Part shown: positions 1 to 5,305 of the stretch, piece after piece
Layout: the number at the start of each line of letters is the position of its first letter
Position numbering within the stretch: the stretch's first letter is position 1
Notes under the pieces: model-generated
What the model was told of the DNA's origin: nothing
Seen by the model: the letters and a program-made list of their open reading frames with translations, nothing else
Database searches by the model: none
Assembly (NCBI GenBank): GCA_016201185.1
Contig: JACQDG010000029.1
Span: forward strand, 1 to 5,305
Length of the DNA: 5,305 nucleotides
Direction of reading: 5' to 3'
Origin: Acidobacteriota bacterium
GTDB taxonomy: Bacteria > Acidobacteriota > Terriglobia > Bryobacterales > JACQDG01
Program-made: the position numbers and the translations under genes

Positions 1-114
1 ATGCTGGGGGGAAAGGTCGCGGGCCTGGCCTTCGTGATCGAGCTCGAGTTCCTCAAAGGCCGCAGCCGCCTCAACGGGTACGACGTATTCTCCCTTTTGA
101 AATACGAGAGCTAA
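1..114 (+). CDS. apt: Adenine phosphoribosyltransferase, C-terminal end (5' truncated by window)
   Basis: Frame 1 is open from the first base to a TAA at 112-114 and encodes 37 residues. They read GGKVAGLAFVIEL, then EFLKGR, then GYDVFSLLKYES. This matches my memory of the C-terminal end of adenine phosphoribosyltransferase, where the last strand/helix unit is typically GG-V-GLAF-IEL--L-GR--L-GYDV-SL. The enzyme salvages adenine by joining it to PRPP to give AMP in the cytoplasm. The catalytic PRPP loop lies upstream, outside the window, so the ATG at position 1 is an internal codon and not the start. The stop overlaps the ispE start by one base (TAATG), which suggests translational coupling. 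The PRPP it consumes is made by Prs, encoded two genes downstream. The identification rests on a short tail but the motif is distinctive. Confidence 0.85.
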   Translation: MLGGKVAGLAFVIELEFLKGRSRLNGYDVFSLLKYES

Positions 115-1046
115 TGTCCGCTATCCGCGTGGAGGCCCTGGCTAAAATCAACCTTGGCCTGCGCGTCCTCTATCGCCGGCCGGACAACTTTCACGAGCTG
201 CGCACCGTCTTCCAGACGATTTCTCTGGCCGACCGGATCGACCTGCAGTACCGCCGCAGCGGGGGCCCTGCCATTGAGCTGACCTGCAACCGGGCGGAGC
301 TTTCCGGGCTCCACAACCTGGCGGCTCGGGCCGCGCGCCGGTTGCTCGAAGCAACGGGTAATATCGGGCGGGTGAGCCTGCAGCTTGAAAAGCGGATTCC
401 CGTGGGCGCCGGACTGGGAGGCGGCTCCAGCGATGCGGCGGCGGTCTTATGGGCCCTGGGTTCCCTGCTGCGGCCCTTGCCTCCCCGGGAACTGCTGTTT
501 CACCTGGCGGCGGAACTGGGGAGCGACGTCCCCTATTTCCTTCTGGGCGGAAGGGCCCTGGGGGTTGGCCGGGGAACAGAAGTTTATCCCCTGGCTGATA
601 GTCCGGCGCGGTGGCTTCTAGTCGTGGCGCCGTCGATAGCGGTTTCCACCGCCGAGGCTTATCGGCGCCTGGCCCCGCATTTGACATCGAGCCGCTGGGA
701 AGATAAGATAGATCGTTTCTGCTCAGTTATTTGTGTGCCTGAGCAAGGGCCGGCACGGGATTTTAAGCTGGACCCGGAAAACGACTTTGAAGCGGTCGTC
801 TTCCGGCTATATCCGGAACTGGAAAGACTGAAGGCGCGCCTGGGGGAGTTAGGCGCGCGTCCCGCCCTGCTGTGCGGAAGCGGTTCTGCCCTGTTTGGCT
901 TGTTTGCAGACCGTCGGCAGGCCCTTCGCGCTCGCGATTCTTTCGACCTGGATGACGGGGACCGTTTTGTGGTGAAAACGGTGGGTCGGGCTGACTACCA
1001 GACTCGGTGGCGGGGTTGGCTGGACAACAAATCGACGGGCCGGTAG
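114..1046 (+). CDS. ispE: 4-diphosphocytidyl-2-C-methyl-D-erythritol kinase (IspE)
   Basis: This 310-residue GHMP-family kinase phosphorylates the 2-hydroxyl of CDP-methylerythritol with ATP in the non-mevalonate (MEP) route to isoprenoids. The N-terminal AKINLGL (10-16) carries the conserved Lys11 and Asn13. HELRTVFQTISLAD (27-40) is the usual second motif. The ATP-binding glycine/serine loop PVGAGLGGGSSDAA is at 96-109. Asp138 in GSDVPYFLLGG is the expected catalytic aspartate, NDFE is at 223-226, and the C-terminal GSGSALFG at 255-262 is the third GHMP motif. The protein is a little longer than the usual 280-300 residues because of a C-terminal tail. The ATG at 114 overlaps the apt stop; only a weak GAGAG lies upstream, so reinitiation after apt is likely. 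The site before the HEL motif reads DNF where DGY or DGF is usual. All catalytic motifs are present and the gene looks intact. Confidence 0.97.
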   Translation: MSAIRVEALAKINLGLRVLYRRPDNFHELRTVFQTISLADRIDLQYRRSGGPAIELTCNRAELSGLHNLAARAARRLLEATGNIGRVSLQLEKRIPVGAGLGGGSSDAAAVLWALGSLLRPLPPRELLFHLAAELGSDVPYFLLGGRALGVGRGTEVYPLADSPARWLLVVAPSIAVSTAEAYRRLAPHLTSSRWEDKIDRFCSVICVPEQGPARDFKLDPENDFEAVVFRLYPELERLKARLGELGARPALLCGSGSALFGLFADRRQALRARDSFDLDDGDRFVVKTVGRADYQTRWRGWLDNKSTGR

Positions 1047-1051
1047 CACTT

Positions 1052-2023
1052 ATGGCGGCAACCGCCCCTGTTCGCGACATGCAGCAAGACCGACTGAAGA
1101 TATTTTCGGGAAGCGCGAATCCCGAGCTGGCAAAGGAGATTTGCTGTCACCTAGGAGTGCCCCAGGCCAAGGCTTCCCTCCAGCGGTTTTCCGACGGCGA
1201 GGTCTATCTGCAGATTTTGGAGAACGTGCGCGGCGCCGATGTCTTTGTGGTGCAACCAACCTGCACACCGGTGGAGCGGAACCTTCTGGAGCTGCTGCTG
1301 ATGATGGACGCGCTAAAGCGCGCCTCGGCCAAGCGCATCACTGCCGTGCTGCCCTACTACGGCTATGCCCGGCAAGACCGCAAAGACAAGCCGCGGGTGC
1401 CGATTTCGGCAAAGCTCGTGGCCGGCGTTCTGGTAACTGCCGGGGCCGACCGGGTGCTGACTCTCGACTTGCACGCGGCGCAGATCCAGGGGTTCTTCGA
1501 CATCCCGGTGGATCACCTGTTCGCGACGCCGGTGATGATCGAGTATTTCCAGAAGCTGGCGCTTCCTTGCCTGACGGTGATATCGCCGGACGCCGGAGGA
1601 GTGGAACGGGCCCGCGCTTTCGCCAAGCGGCTAAAAGCCCCGCTGGCCATCATCGACAAGCGCCGCGAGGAACCGAACGTCGCCGAGGTGATGCACATCA
1701 TTGGCCGGGTGCGCGGCCGCACCTGCTTGATTGTGGACGATATCGTGGACACGGCCAGCACATTGGTGAAGGCTGCAGATGCCCTGATGGAGCACGGGGC
1801 CACCGGTGTTTACGGCTGCTGCACCCACCCGGTGCTTTCCGGGCCGGCGCTGGAGCGGATCGGCAATTCCAGGCTCCAGGAGCTGGTGGTGAGCAATTCG
1901 ATCCCGCTTTCGGACGAGGCGCGAAAGTGCAGCCGGATCCGGCAATTGAGCGTGGCGCCTCTGCTGGCCGGCGCCATCCAGTCAATCCACGAGGAGACAT
2001 CGATCAGCCGGATGTTTGTCTGA
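1052..2023 (+). CDS. prs: Ribose-phosphate pyrophosphokinase (PRPP synthetase)
   Basis: This gene makes PRPP from ribose 5-phosphate and ATP for nucleotide, histidine, tryptophan and NAD synthesis in the cytoplasm. From the ATG at 1052 it encodes 323 residues, close to the family's 310-320. Numbered from there, the sequence shows the N-terminal KIFSGSANPELA (16-27), RFSDGE (45-50), the ATP/catalytic segment YARQDRK (105-111), the metal-binding DLHAAQIQGFF (139-149), SPDAGG (179-183 region), the flexible-loop KRR (203-205), and the PRPP/ribose-5-phosphate loop LIVDDIVDTASTL (226-238). The start is uncertain. A GTG at 1007 would overlap ispE by 40 nt. ATG 1052 lies six bases after the ispE stop, and ATG 1079 gives 314 residues, beginning just before the conserved block. 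None has a clear Shine-Dalgarno sequence, so coupling to ispE is likely. All signature residues are present and the gene looks intact. Confidence 0.95.
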   Translation: MAATAPVRDMQQDRLKIFSGSANPELAKEICCHLGVPQAKASLQRFSDGEVYLQILENVRGADVFVVQPTCTPVERNLLELLLMMDALKRASAKRITAVLPYYGYARQDRKDKPRVPISAKLVAGVLVTAGADRVLTLDLHAAQIQGFFDIPVDHLFATPVMIEYFQKLALPCLTVISPDAGGVERARAFAKRLKAPLAIIDKRREEPNVAEVMHIIGRVRGRTCLIVDDIVDTASTLVKAADALMEHGATGVYGCCTHPVLSGPALERIGNSRLQELVVSNSIPLSDEARKCSRIRQLSVAPLLAGAIQSIHEETSISRMFV

Positions 2024-2030
2024 GAGAAAT

Positions 2031-2037
2031 GGGGAGG
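2031..2037 (+). promoter_or_regulatory. Ribosome binding site that fixes the TTG start of rplY
   Basis: GGGGAGG lies five bases upstream of the TTG at 2043. It is the best Shine-Dalgarno match in the window. It supports the TTG at 2043 over an in-frame TTG at 2016, which would overlap the end of prs and has no comparable site. Confidence 0.75.
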
Positions 2038-2042
2038 TTGGC

Positions 2043-2762
2043 TTGATAAAGGATATTACCGTCGAAGCAGAGCCGCGCGAGGACCGCGGGAAGAACGCTG
2101 CCCGCCGCTTGCGTCGCCTGGGGCGCATTCCGGCCGTTGTGTACGGCGAGGGCAAGGACGCCGTCCCGGTCAGCGTTAGCGCCAAGCAGATCGGCCAGAT
2201 CCTGCACTCGGCCACCGGTCACAACACCATCTTCCAGCTGGCCACCGGCGATGGGACGCGCCAGGCGGCGATGCTGGTTGATTGGCAGTCGGACCCCGTT
2301 TCCAGCGGCCTGCTCCACGCCGACTTGAAGCGCGTCGACCTGACCAGGAAGATTCGAGTGCTGGTGCCGATCCGGACCCAGGGCGACGCGAAAGGCGTCA
2401 AGACGCAGGACGGGCTGCTGGAGGTCGTCACCCGCGAAGTCGAAATCGAGTGCCTGCCCTCCGACATTCCCGAGCACATTGATGCGGATGTCACGGAATT
2501 GCTGCTGGGCCAGGCCATCCGGGTAAAGGACCTGCCCGCCTCCGACCGCTACCGTCTCACCACGGATCCGGAAAGGGTATTGGTGCACGTGGTGGCGCTG
2601 CGGCACGAGGAGGTGAAGCCGGCTGAAGCCGCTGTCGAGGGAGTTGCCGAAGCCGCCCCCGCCGAGCCGGAAGTGATCAAGAAGGGCAAGCAGATCGAGG
2701 AAGGCGAGGCCGCCGAAGCCAAGCCCGCCAAGGAGCCCAAGGAAACAAAGGGAAAGAAGTAG
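2043..2762 (+). CDS. rplY: Large-subunit ribosomal protein bL25, CTC/TL5 type
   Basis: This protein binds 5S rRNA in the large ribosomal subunit; the long form is called CTC (general stress protein in Bacillus) or TL5 (Thermus). Started at the TTG at 2043, it has 239 residues. Residues about 1-95 form the 5S-binding L25 domain, with RLRRLGRIPAVVYG at 22-35 and LHADLKRVD at 91-99. Residues about 100-185 form the beta-rich TL5 C-terminal domain, with DGLLEVVTREVEIECLPS at 123-140 and DIPEHIDADV just after. Residues about 190-239 form a low-complexity tail rich in Ala, Glu and Lys, probably disordered and typical of this form. The gene follows prs after 19 bases and precedes pth, an order (prs-rplY-pth) shared by many bacteria. 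The gene is intact. The short two-residue-repeat tail is the least conserved part of the family. Confidence 0.95.
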   Translation: MIKDITVEAEPREDRGKNAARRLRRLGRIPAVVYGEGKDAVPVSVSAKQIGQILHSATGHNTIFQLATGDGTRQAAMLVDWQSDPVSSGLLHADLKRVDLTRKIRVLVPIRTQGDAKGVKTQDGLLEVVTREVEIECLPSDIPEHIDADVTELLLGQAIRVKDLPASDRYRLTTDPERVLVHVVALRHEEVKPAEAAVEGVAEAAPAEPEVIKKGKQIEEGEAAEAKPAKEPKETKGKK

Positions 2763-2775
2763 GGGCCAAGTGTCC

Positions 2776-2834
2776 GGTTTCAGGTGTCAGGATCACTCCC
2801 CTAGCCTGGCGCCCAGCGCCTGAAATCTGAAACC
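2776..2834. repeat. Imperfect inverted repeat made of 7-bp units, between rplY and pth
   Basis: The left arm GGTTTCAGGTGTCAGG (2776-2791) pairs with the right arm CCTGAAATCTGAAACC (2819-2834), with 14 Watson-Crick pairs, one G-U and one mismatch. The loop is 27 nt and includes a small CTGG/CCAG hairpin at 2806-2816. Each arm consists of two tandem 7-mers: TTTCAGG and TGTCAGG on the left, CCTGAAA and TCTGAAA on the right. No T-run follows, so it is not a classic terminator. The right arm ends one base before the pth ATG, so a formed hairpin would cover that start. It could be a dispersed intergenic repeat or an RNA processing or attenuation site; the function is unknown. Confidence 0.7.
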
Positions 2835-2835
2835 T

Positions 2836-3343
2836 ATGGTCCTGATTGTCGGCCTCGGAAACCCCGGCGCGGAGTACGAGAACACGCCCCATAACCTGGG
2901 GTTCCGAACGATAGACAGACTGGCGGCGGATGGCGGATGGAGCGTGCGGCGGCGGGGGCGGGCCGGTGAAGGAATTGCTCCAGCGGTACGGGCTGCGGCT
3001 GGCGGACCTGGTAGTGGTCTGCGACGATCTGAACCTGCCGTGGGGCGCCCCGCGCATCCGCAGGCGTGGTTCCTCGGGCGGGCATCATGGTCTCGATTCG
3101 ATCATTGCCGCTCTGGAGTCAAAGGAATTTGTGCGGGTGCGGCTGGGCGTGGCGCCCGACCACCCGGTGAAGGACGCGACGGATTATCTACTGGCGCCCT
3201 TTCGCCGCTCGCAGCAAAAGGATGTAGACGAGCTGGTGGGCCGCGCTGCCGACGCGGTTCGTTGCTTACTTGCCGAAGGCGCCGCTAAGGCCATGACGAG
3301 ATTCAATCGTCGCGCCGGAGGCCAAAACATCGAGGACGAATGA
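2836..3343 (+). pseudogene. pth: Peptidyl-tRNA hydrolase, disrupted by an internal deletion and frameshift
   Basis: Pth cleaves peptidyl-tRNA released from stalled ribosomes and recycles the tRNA. The N-terminal part reads from ATG 2836 in frame 1: LIVGLGNPG (3-11, Asn9 equals catalytic-site Asn10 of E. coli) and NTPHNLGF (16-23, His19 equals catalytic His20), then DRLAADGGWSVRRR. The rest is in frame 2 from about 2960 to the TGA at 3341-3343. It has PVKELLQRYGL, VVVCDDLNLPWG (the first Asp corresponds to Asp93), GSSGGHHGL and the C-terminal helices. By comparison with the roughly 195-residue family, about 30-35 codons are missing between them, including the conserved KP-TYMN-SG block with Asn68. 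The frame change implies a loss of 3n+2 nucleotides. The junction lies in the G-rich run at about 2947-2962. Read as written, frame 1 runs on to 3288 as nonsense. HHG replaces the usual HNG at the Asn114 position. No Shine-Dalgarno sequence precedes the start. An assembly error is at least as likely as a true mutation. Confidence 0.88.
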
Positions 3344-3595
3344 GAATCTACGAGATCCTTTTCATTGTGAGGCCGGACGTTCCGGAGGAGGAGATAGATG
3401 GCATCGTCGAGCCGCTAAGAAACGTCGTGACGGCGGGCGGCGGAACCGTGGACAAGGTGGACAAGTGGGGCAAGCGGAGGCTTGCCTACCGGGTGAGGAA
3501 GTACCGGGAAGGCTTCTACCTCCTGCTCCAGTTTTCCACCGCGCACGGGAGACTGCATCCAGCGCAAGGACTCGGAGAGAATCAATGGCAGATGA
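3340..3595 (+). pseudogene. rpsF: Small-subunit ribosomal protein bS6, C-terminal half missing
   Basis: The start ATG at 3340 overlaps the pth stop in ATGA, with GAGGA three bases upstream. Residues 1-67 are clear bS6: MRIYEILFIVRPD, EEEIDGIVEPLRNVV (16-30) and KVDKWGKRRLAYRV (39-52), then EGFYLLLQF (57-65). Normally a second long helix and last strand follow (the ERRL-V-D-VIR--TVR segment). They are absent, and only 44 nt separate the last recognisable codon from the rpsR start, too little for at least 30 more residues. Frame 1 runs on through rpsR to a stop at 3790-3792 with no bS6 character. Frame 2 ends at a TGA at 3593-3595, overlapping rpsR by 11 nt, and may be the original C-terminal frame; this is a guess. 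bS6 pairs with bS18 on the 30S platform, which fits its neighbour. Like pth, it looks like an internal deletion and may be artefactual. Confidence 0.85.
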
Positions 3596-3932
3596 AAAGA
3601 AGCCCGAAGAAAGAAGGAGAGCGCCCTTCGGCGCGGCCAGGAGCGGCGGCGAGAAAGGCGGCGGGGCAGCCGCTGGAGGACCTGGAGGCGGGCCGGGCGC
3701 GGGCGGCAAAAAGCAATACTTCCGCCGGAAGAAGGTTTGCAAATTCTGTGTCGAGAAGATCGACAACATCAATTACAAAGAAGTGCGGCTGATCAGCAGC
3801 TTTGTGGGCGAGCGGGGTCGGATCATTCCCCGCCGCATTTCCGGGGTCTGCACCCCGCACCAGCGCCAATTGAGCGACGCCATAAAGAAGGCGCGCAACA
3901 TCGCCCTGCTGCCCTTCGCCGCCGAGCTGTAA
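3585..3932 (+). CDS. rpsR: Small-subunit ribosomal protein bS18, with Gly-rich N-terminal extension
   Basis: bS18 binds 16S rRNA on the 30S platform as a partner of bS6. The ATG at 3585 has GGAGAG (3574-3579) five bases upstream, which decides this start over the in-frame open region reaching back to 3465. The protein has 115 residues. Residues 1-45 are a charged then glycine/alanine-rich low-complexity extension, since most bS18 proteins have only 70-80 residues. The core runs from FRRKKVCKFC (46-55) through NYKEVRLISSFV and ERGRIIPRR to SGVCTPHQRQL and ARNIALLPF near the end. Cys52, Cys55, Cys89 and His92 form the ligand set expected for the zinc-binding (C+) version of this protein. The core is intact. 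The G-rich extension could be natural, but the GC-rich repeats encoding it (about 3640-3710) would be prone to assembly error. Confidence 0.94.
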   Translation: MADEKKPEERRRAPFGAARSGGEKGGGAAAGGPGGGPGAGGKKQYFRRKKVCKFCVEKIDNINYKEVRLISSFVGERGRIIPRRISGVCTPHQRQLSDAIKKARNIALLPFAAEL

Positions 3933-3944
3933 CCGGAGAATCTC

Positions 3945-4391
3945 ATGGAAGTCATCCTCAAGAGCGAAGTTGCCAAACTGGGCGGACGCGGGGACCTGGT
4001 GAGAGTGTCCGACGGCTATGCCCGCAATTATCTCTTGCCGCGGAAGCTGGCCATTCCCGCCACGGCCAGCAGCAAGAAGGCCATCGAGCAGATGAAGGCC
4101 GCCGCGCTGCGGCGGGAGGCCAAGCTGAAGAGCGACGCCGAGCAGCTCGCCGGCCTAATGAAGGACCTCACCGTTACGGTGGCCGAGAAGGCCGGAGAAA
4201 ACGATCAACTGTTCGGCTCGGTCACCTCTAAGACCATCGCCGAGGAGCTGGCCAAGCAGGGCTACACCATCGATCGCCACAGGGTTGAGATCGCGCAGCC
4301 CATCCGCATGCTCGGCGAGCACCAGGTCACCCTGAACCTCCACCACGGCGTTTCGACGCTCATCAAAGTGGTGGTGGTGAAGGTCGAGTAG
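3945..4391 (+). CDS. rplI: Large-subunit ribosomal protein bL9
   Basis: bL9 binds 23S rRNA near the L1 stalk and helps maintain reading frame. The gene encodes 148 residues, the normal family length. The N-terminal rRNA-binding domain (1-50) carries the signature from GGRGDLVRVSDGYARNYLLP (13-32) to AIPAT. A charged connecting helix spans about 45-75. The C-terminal domain (about 78-148) shows GENDQLFGSVTSKTIAEEL (84-102) and a final beta strand LIKVVVVKVE. A GGAGAA (3935-3940) lies four bases before the ATG, and the gap to rpsR is 12 bases, so it is co-transcribed with rpsF-rpsR as in most bacteria. The gene looks intact, which contrasts with the damaged genes on either side. Confidence 0.97.
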   Translation: MEVILKSEVAKLGGRGDLVRVSDGYARNYLLPRKLAIPATASSKKAIEQMKAAALRREAKLKSDAEQLAGLMKDLTVTVAEKAGENDQLFGSVTSKTIAEELAKQGYTIDRHRVEIAQPIRMLGEHQVTLNLHHGVSTLIKVVVVKVE

Positions 4392-4406
4392 CCAAATCCC
4401 GTTCGC

Positions 4407-4998
4407 ATGCCTTTTTCCCTGGCCGGACAAACCGCTATTGTGACGGGGGCGGCCGAGGGCATTGGAAGGGCCGTAGCCGCCCGGCTGGCCGGCGCGGGAG
4501 CAACCGTGGCGCTGGCCGATCTGAACCACCCCGGCGCGGTGGCGGCGGCCGGCGAGATCGGCCCTGGCGCTTTCGCCCTCCGGGCCGACGTAAGCGATCG
4601 CGCTTCGGTCGAGCGGATGGTGGCGGCGGTGCCACATGCGCGAGCGGCGCTACGGCCGCATCGTCAACGTAGCCTCGGTGGCCGGCAAGGAAGGCAACCC
4701 CAACATGACCGCCTACTCGGCTTCCAAGGCCGGGGTCATCGCCTTCACCAAGTCGCTGGCCAAGGAAGTGGCGACTGAGAACATTTGCGTCAATGCGGTC
4801 TCGCCGGCGGTAATCCGCACCCGCATTCTGGAGCAGCTTACGCCTGCCCAGGTGGATTACATGACCGAACGCATCCCCATGCGCCGCACTGGCACGGCGG
4901 AGGAGGTCGCCGCGGTGATCCATTTCCTGGCGAGCCCCGACGCTTCCTTCGTCACCGGACAGTGTTATGATGTGAGCGGCGGACGCGCCACTTACTGA
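4407..4998 (+). pseudogene. Short-chain dehydrogenase/reductase, disrupted by internal deletion and frameshift
   Basis: This would be an NAD(P)-dependent classical SDR oxidoreductase of the FabG-like family. The N-terminal part (ATG 4407, frame 0) has the Rossmann loop TGAAEGIG (13-20), an Asp at the end of strand 2 (LAD, residue 38; suggests NAD preference), and DVSDRASVERMVAAV (61-75). The C-terminal part is in frame 1 from about 4633 to the TGA at 4996-4998: MRERRYGRIVNVASVAG, the catalytic Ser at 4675, YSASK with the catalytic Tyr at 4714 and Lys at 4726, and a complete C-terminal region ending GGRATY. Between them about 50 codons are missing, including the NNAG motif and the D-NL region, with a frame change of 3n+2. 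The junction is about 4628-4633. Frame 0 alone stops at 4778. The phrase NVASVAGKEGNPN is also seen in sugar-acid dehydrogenases such as those acting on 2-keto-3-deoxy acids, so a sugar-acid substrate is possible but unproven. There is no clear Shine-Dalgarno sequence, and rplI ends 15 bases upstream. Confidence 0.85.
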
Positions 4999-5001
4999 GC
5001 C

Positions 5002-5305
5002 ATGCAGGCCCTAGCCATTTGGAAGACGGTCACGAGGGACCAAGTGGACTTTCTCGACGAACTGGTTGGGTTGCTCGCGCATCACGCCGTCCGGTACTGC
5101 GTGATCGGAGGCCAGGCGGTAAATGCGTTTGTCGAGCCGTTGATCAGCCTTGACCTTGATTTGGTCGTTGCCGTGGACCAGCTTGAGATGGTCGAGGCCT
5201 TGATGAAAGATCACTTCCGGGTTGAGCGCTTCAAACACAGCCTGAATCTCTCCAAGCCCGGCTCCAGCCTGCGCGTGCAGATTCAGACCGACCCGCGCTA
5301 CGCTG
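5002..5305 (+). CDS. Probable nucleotidyltransferase-fold protein, 3' truncated by window
   Basis: An open frame starts at ATG 5002, three bases after the SDR stop, and runs off the right edge with no stop (101 full codons). Residues 1-29 form a predicted helix-rich start. YCVIGGQAVNAF (about 32-43) resembles the GG--A--- glycine motif of nucleotidyltransferases (MNT/AbiEii-like), and the following SLDLDLVV supplies the D-x-D expected to bind metal. The end, SSLRVQIQTDPRYA, would lead into the third acidic strand. These families include stand-alone enzymes and the toxins or antitoxins of abortive-infection and HEPN/MNT systems, but nothing here shows which. No HEPN or antitoxin partner is visible in the window. 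Codon use appears less GC-rich than the neighbours, with AT-rich runs such as 5134-5165, which hints at accessory or transferred DNA; this is by eye. A reverse-strand open frame at 5011-5238 is a shadow. Confidence 0.6.
   Translation, partial: MQALAIWKTVTRDQVDFLDELVGLLAHHAVRYCVIGGQAVNAFVEPLISLDLDLVVAVDQLEMVEALMKDHFRVERFKHSLNLSKPGSSLRVQIQTDPRYA

Noticed and set aside
148..687. A 179-codon reverse-strand open frame opposite ispE
   Set aside because: Pro/Arg-rich composition typical of an antisense shadow of a GC-rich gene; ispE is unambiguous.
1047..1078. A tRNA gene between ispE and prs
   Set aside because: The gap is only a few bases to about 30 bases depending on the prs start, far too short for a tRNA.
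1141..2046. A 301-codon open frame on the + strand inside prs in another frame
   Set aside because: Its translation is Arg/Gly/Ala-rich with no recognisable motif, and the overlapping prs frame has complete family signatures. Long shadow frames are expected at this GC content.
2004..2606. A 200-codon reverse-strand open frame opposite rplY
   Set aside because: It is antisense to a well-conserved bL25 frame and has no motif of its own.
2806..2816. Small CTGG/CCAG hairpin as a rho-independent terminator after rplY
   Set aside because: Only a 4-bp stem with no following T-run; better seen as part of the loop of the larger inverted repeat.
2836..3343. Programmed frameshifting to join the two pth parts
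   Set aside because: The two parts are not adjacent in the family alignment: about 30 codons carrying conserved residues are absent, so a ribosomal frameshift could not restore the protein.
4435..4923. Reverse-strand open frame opposite the SDR gene
   Set aside because: It is antisense to both recognisable SDR halves and is Arg/Pro-rich with no motif.
1..5305. CRISPR array, insertion sequence, prophage or other mobile element
   Set aside because: No regularly spaced direct repeats, no transposase or integrase motifs, and no terminal inverted repeats flanking a gene were seen.

Overview
The window is a GC-rich, almost fully coding stretch of bacterial chromosome with every gene on the + strand. 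In order it holds the 3' end of apt (adenine phosphoribosyltransferase), ispE (isoprenoid precursor kinase), prs (PRPP synthetase), rplY/ctc (bL25), pth (peptidyl-tRNA hydrolase), rpsF (bS6), rpsR (bS18), rplI (bL9), a short-chain dehydrogenase/reductase (SDR) gene, and the 5' end of a probable nucleotidyltransferase-fold gene cut by the right edge. The ispE-prs-rplY-pth and rpsF-rpsR-rplI blocks are a common bacterial housekeeping arrangement. Gene order, GC richness, the CTC-type bL25 with an acidic/lysine tail and sequence details (HELRTVFQTISLAD in IspE, NTPHNLGF in Pth) would fit an Acidobacteriota-like organism. That assignment is inference with modest confidence.

Layout. Positions 1-1046 hold apt and ispE, joined by a TAATG stop/start overlap. 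Positions 1052-2023 hold prs, a few bases after ispE. Positions 2043-2762 hold bL25, started from TTG behind a strong Shine-Dalgarno sequence. Positions 2763-2835 form the only real gap upstream of position 4392 and contain a long imperfect inverted repeat built of 7-bp units. Positions 2836-4391 hold pth, rpsF, rpsR and rplI, tightly packed or overlapping. Positions 4407-4998 hold the SDR gene, and 5002 onward the partial nucleotidyltransferase-like gene. No promoter or rho-independent terminator is convincing, so the block probably works as one or two operons. PRPP made by Prs is a substrate of Apt, and the remainder is translation machinery plus one isoprenoid gene.

The striking feature is that three genes (pth, rpsF, SDR) each have well-preserved ends but lack an internal block, and in pth and SDR the reading frame changes exactly at the gap. 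The losses are roughly 100 nt in pth, an undetermined amount covering the C-terminal half of bS6 in rpsF, and roughly 150 nt in SDR. The intervening genes rpsR and rplI, and the upstream ispE, prs and rplY, look intact. Because pth is normally essential and no other decay is seen, the leading explanation is an assembly or sequencing artefact (several short deletions in a draft or metagenomic contig); true recent deletions are the alternative. I see no convincing new biological system here.
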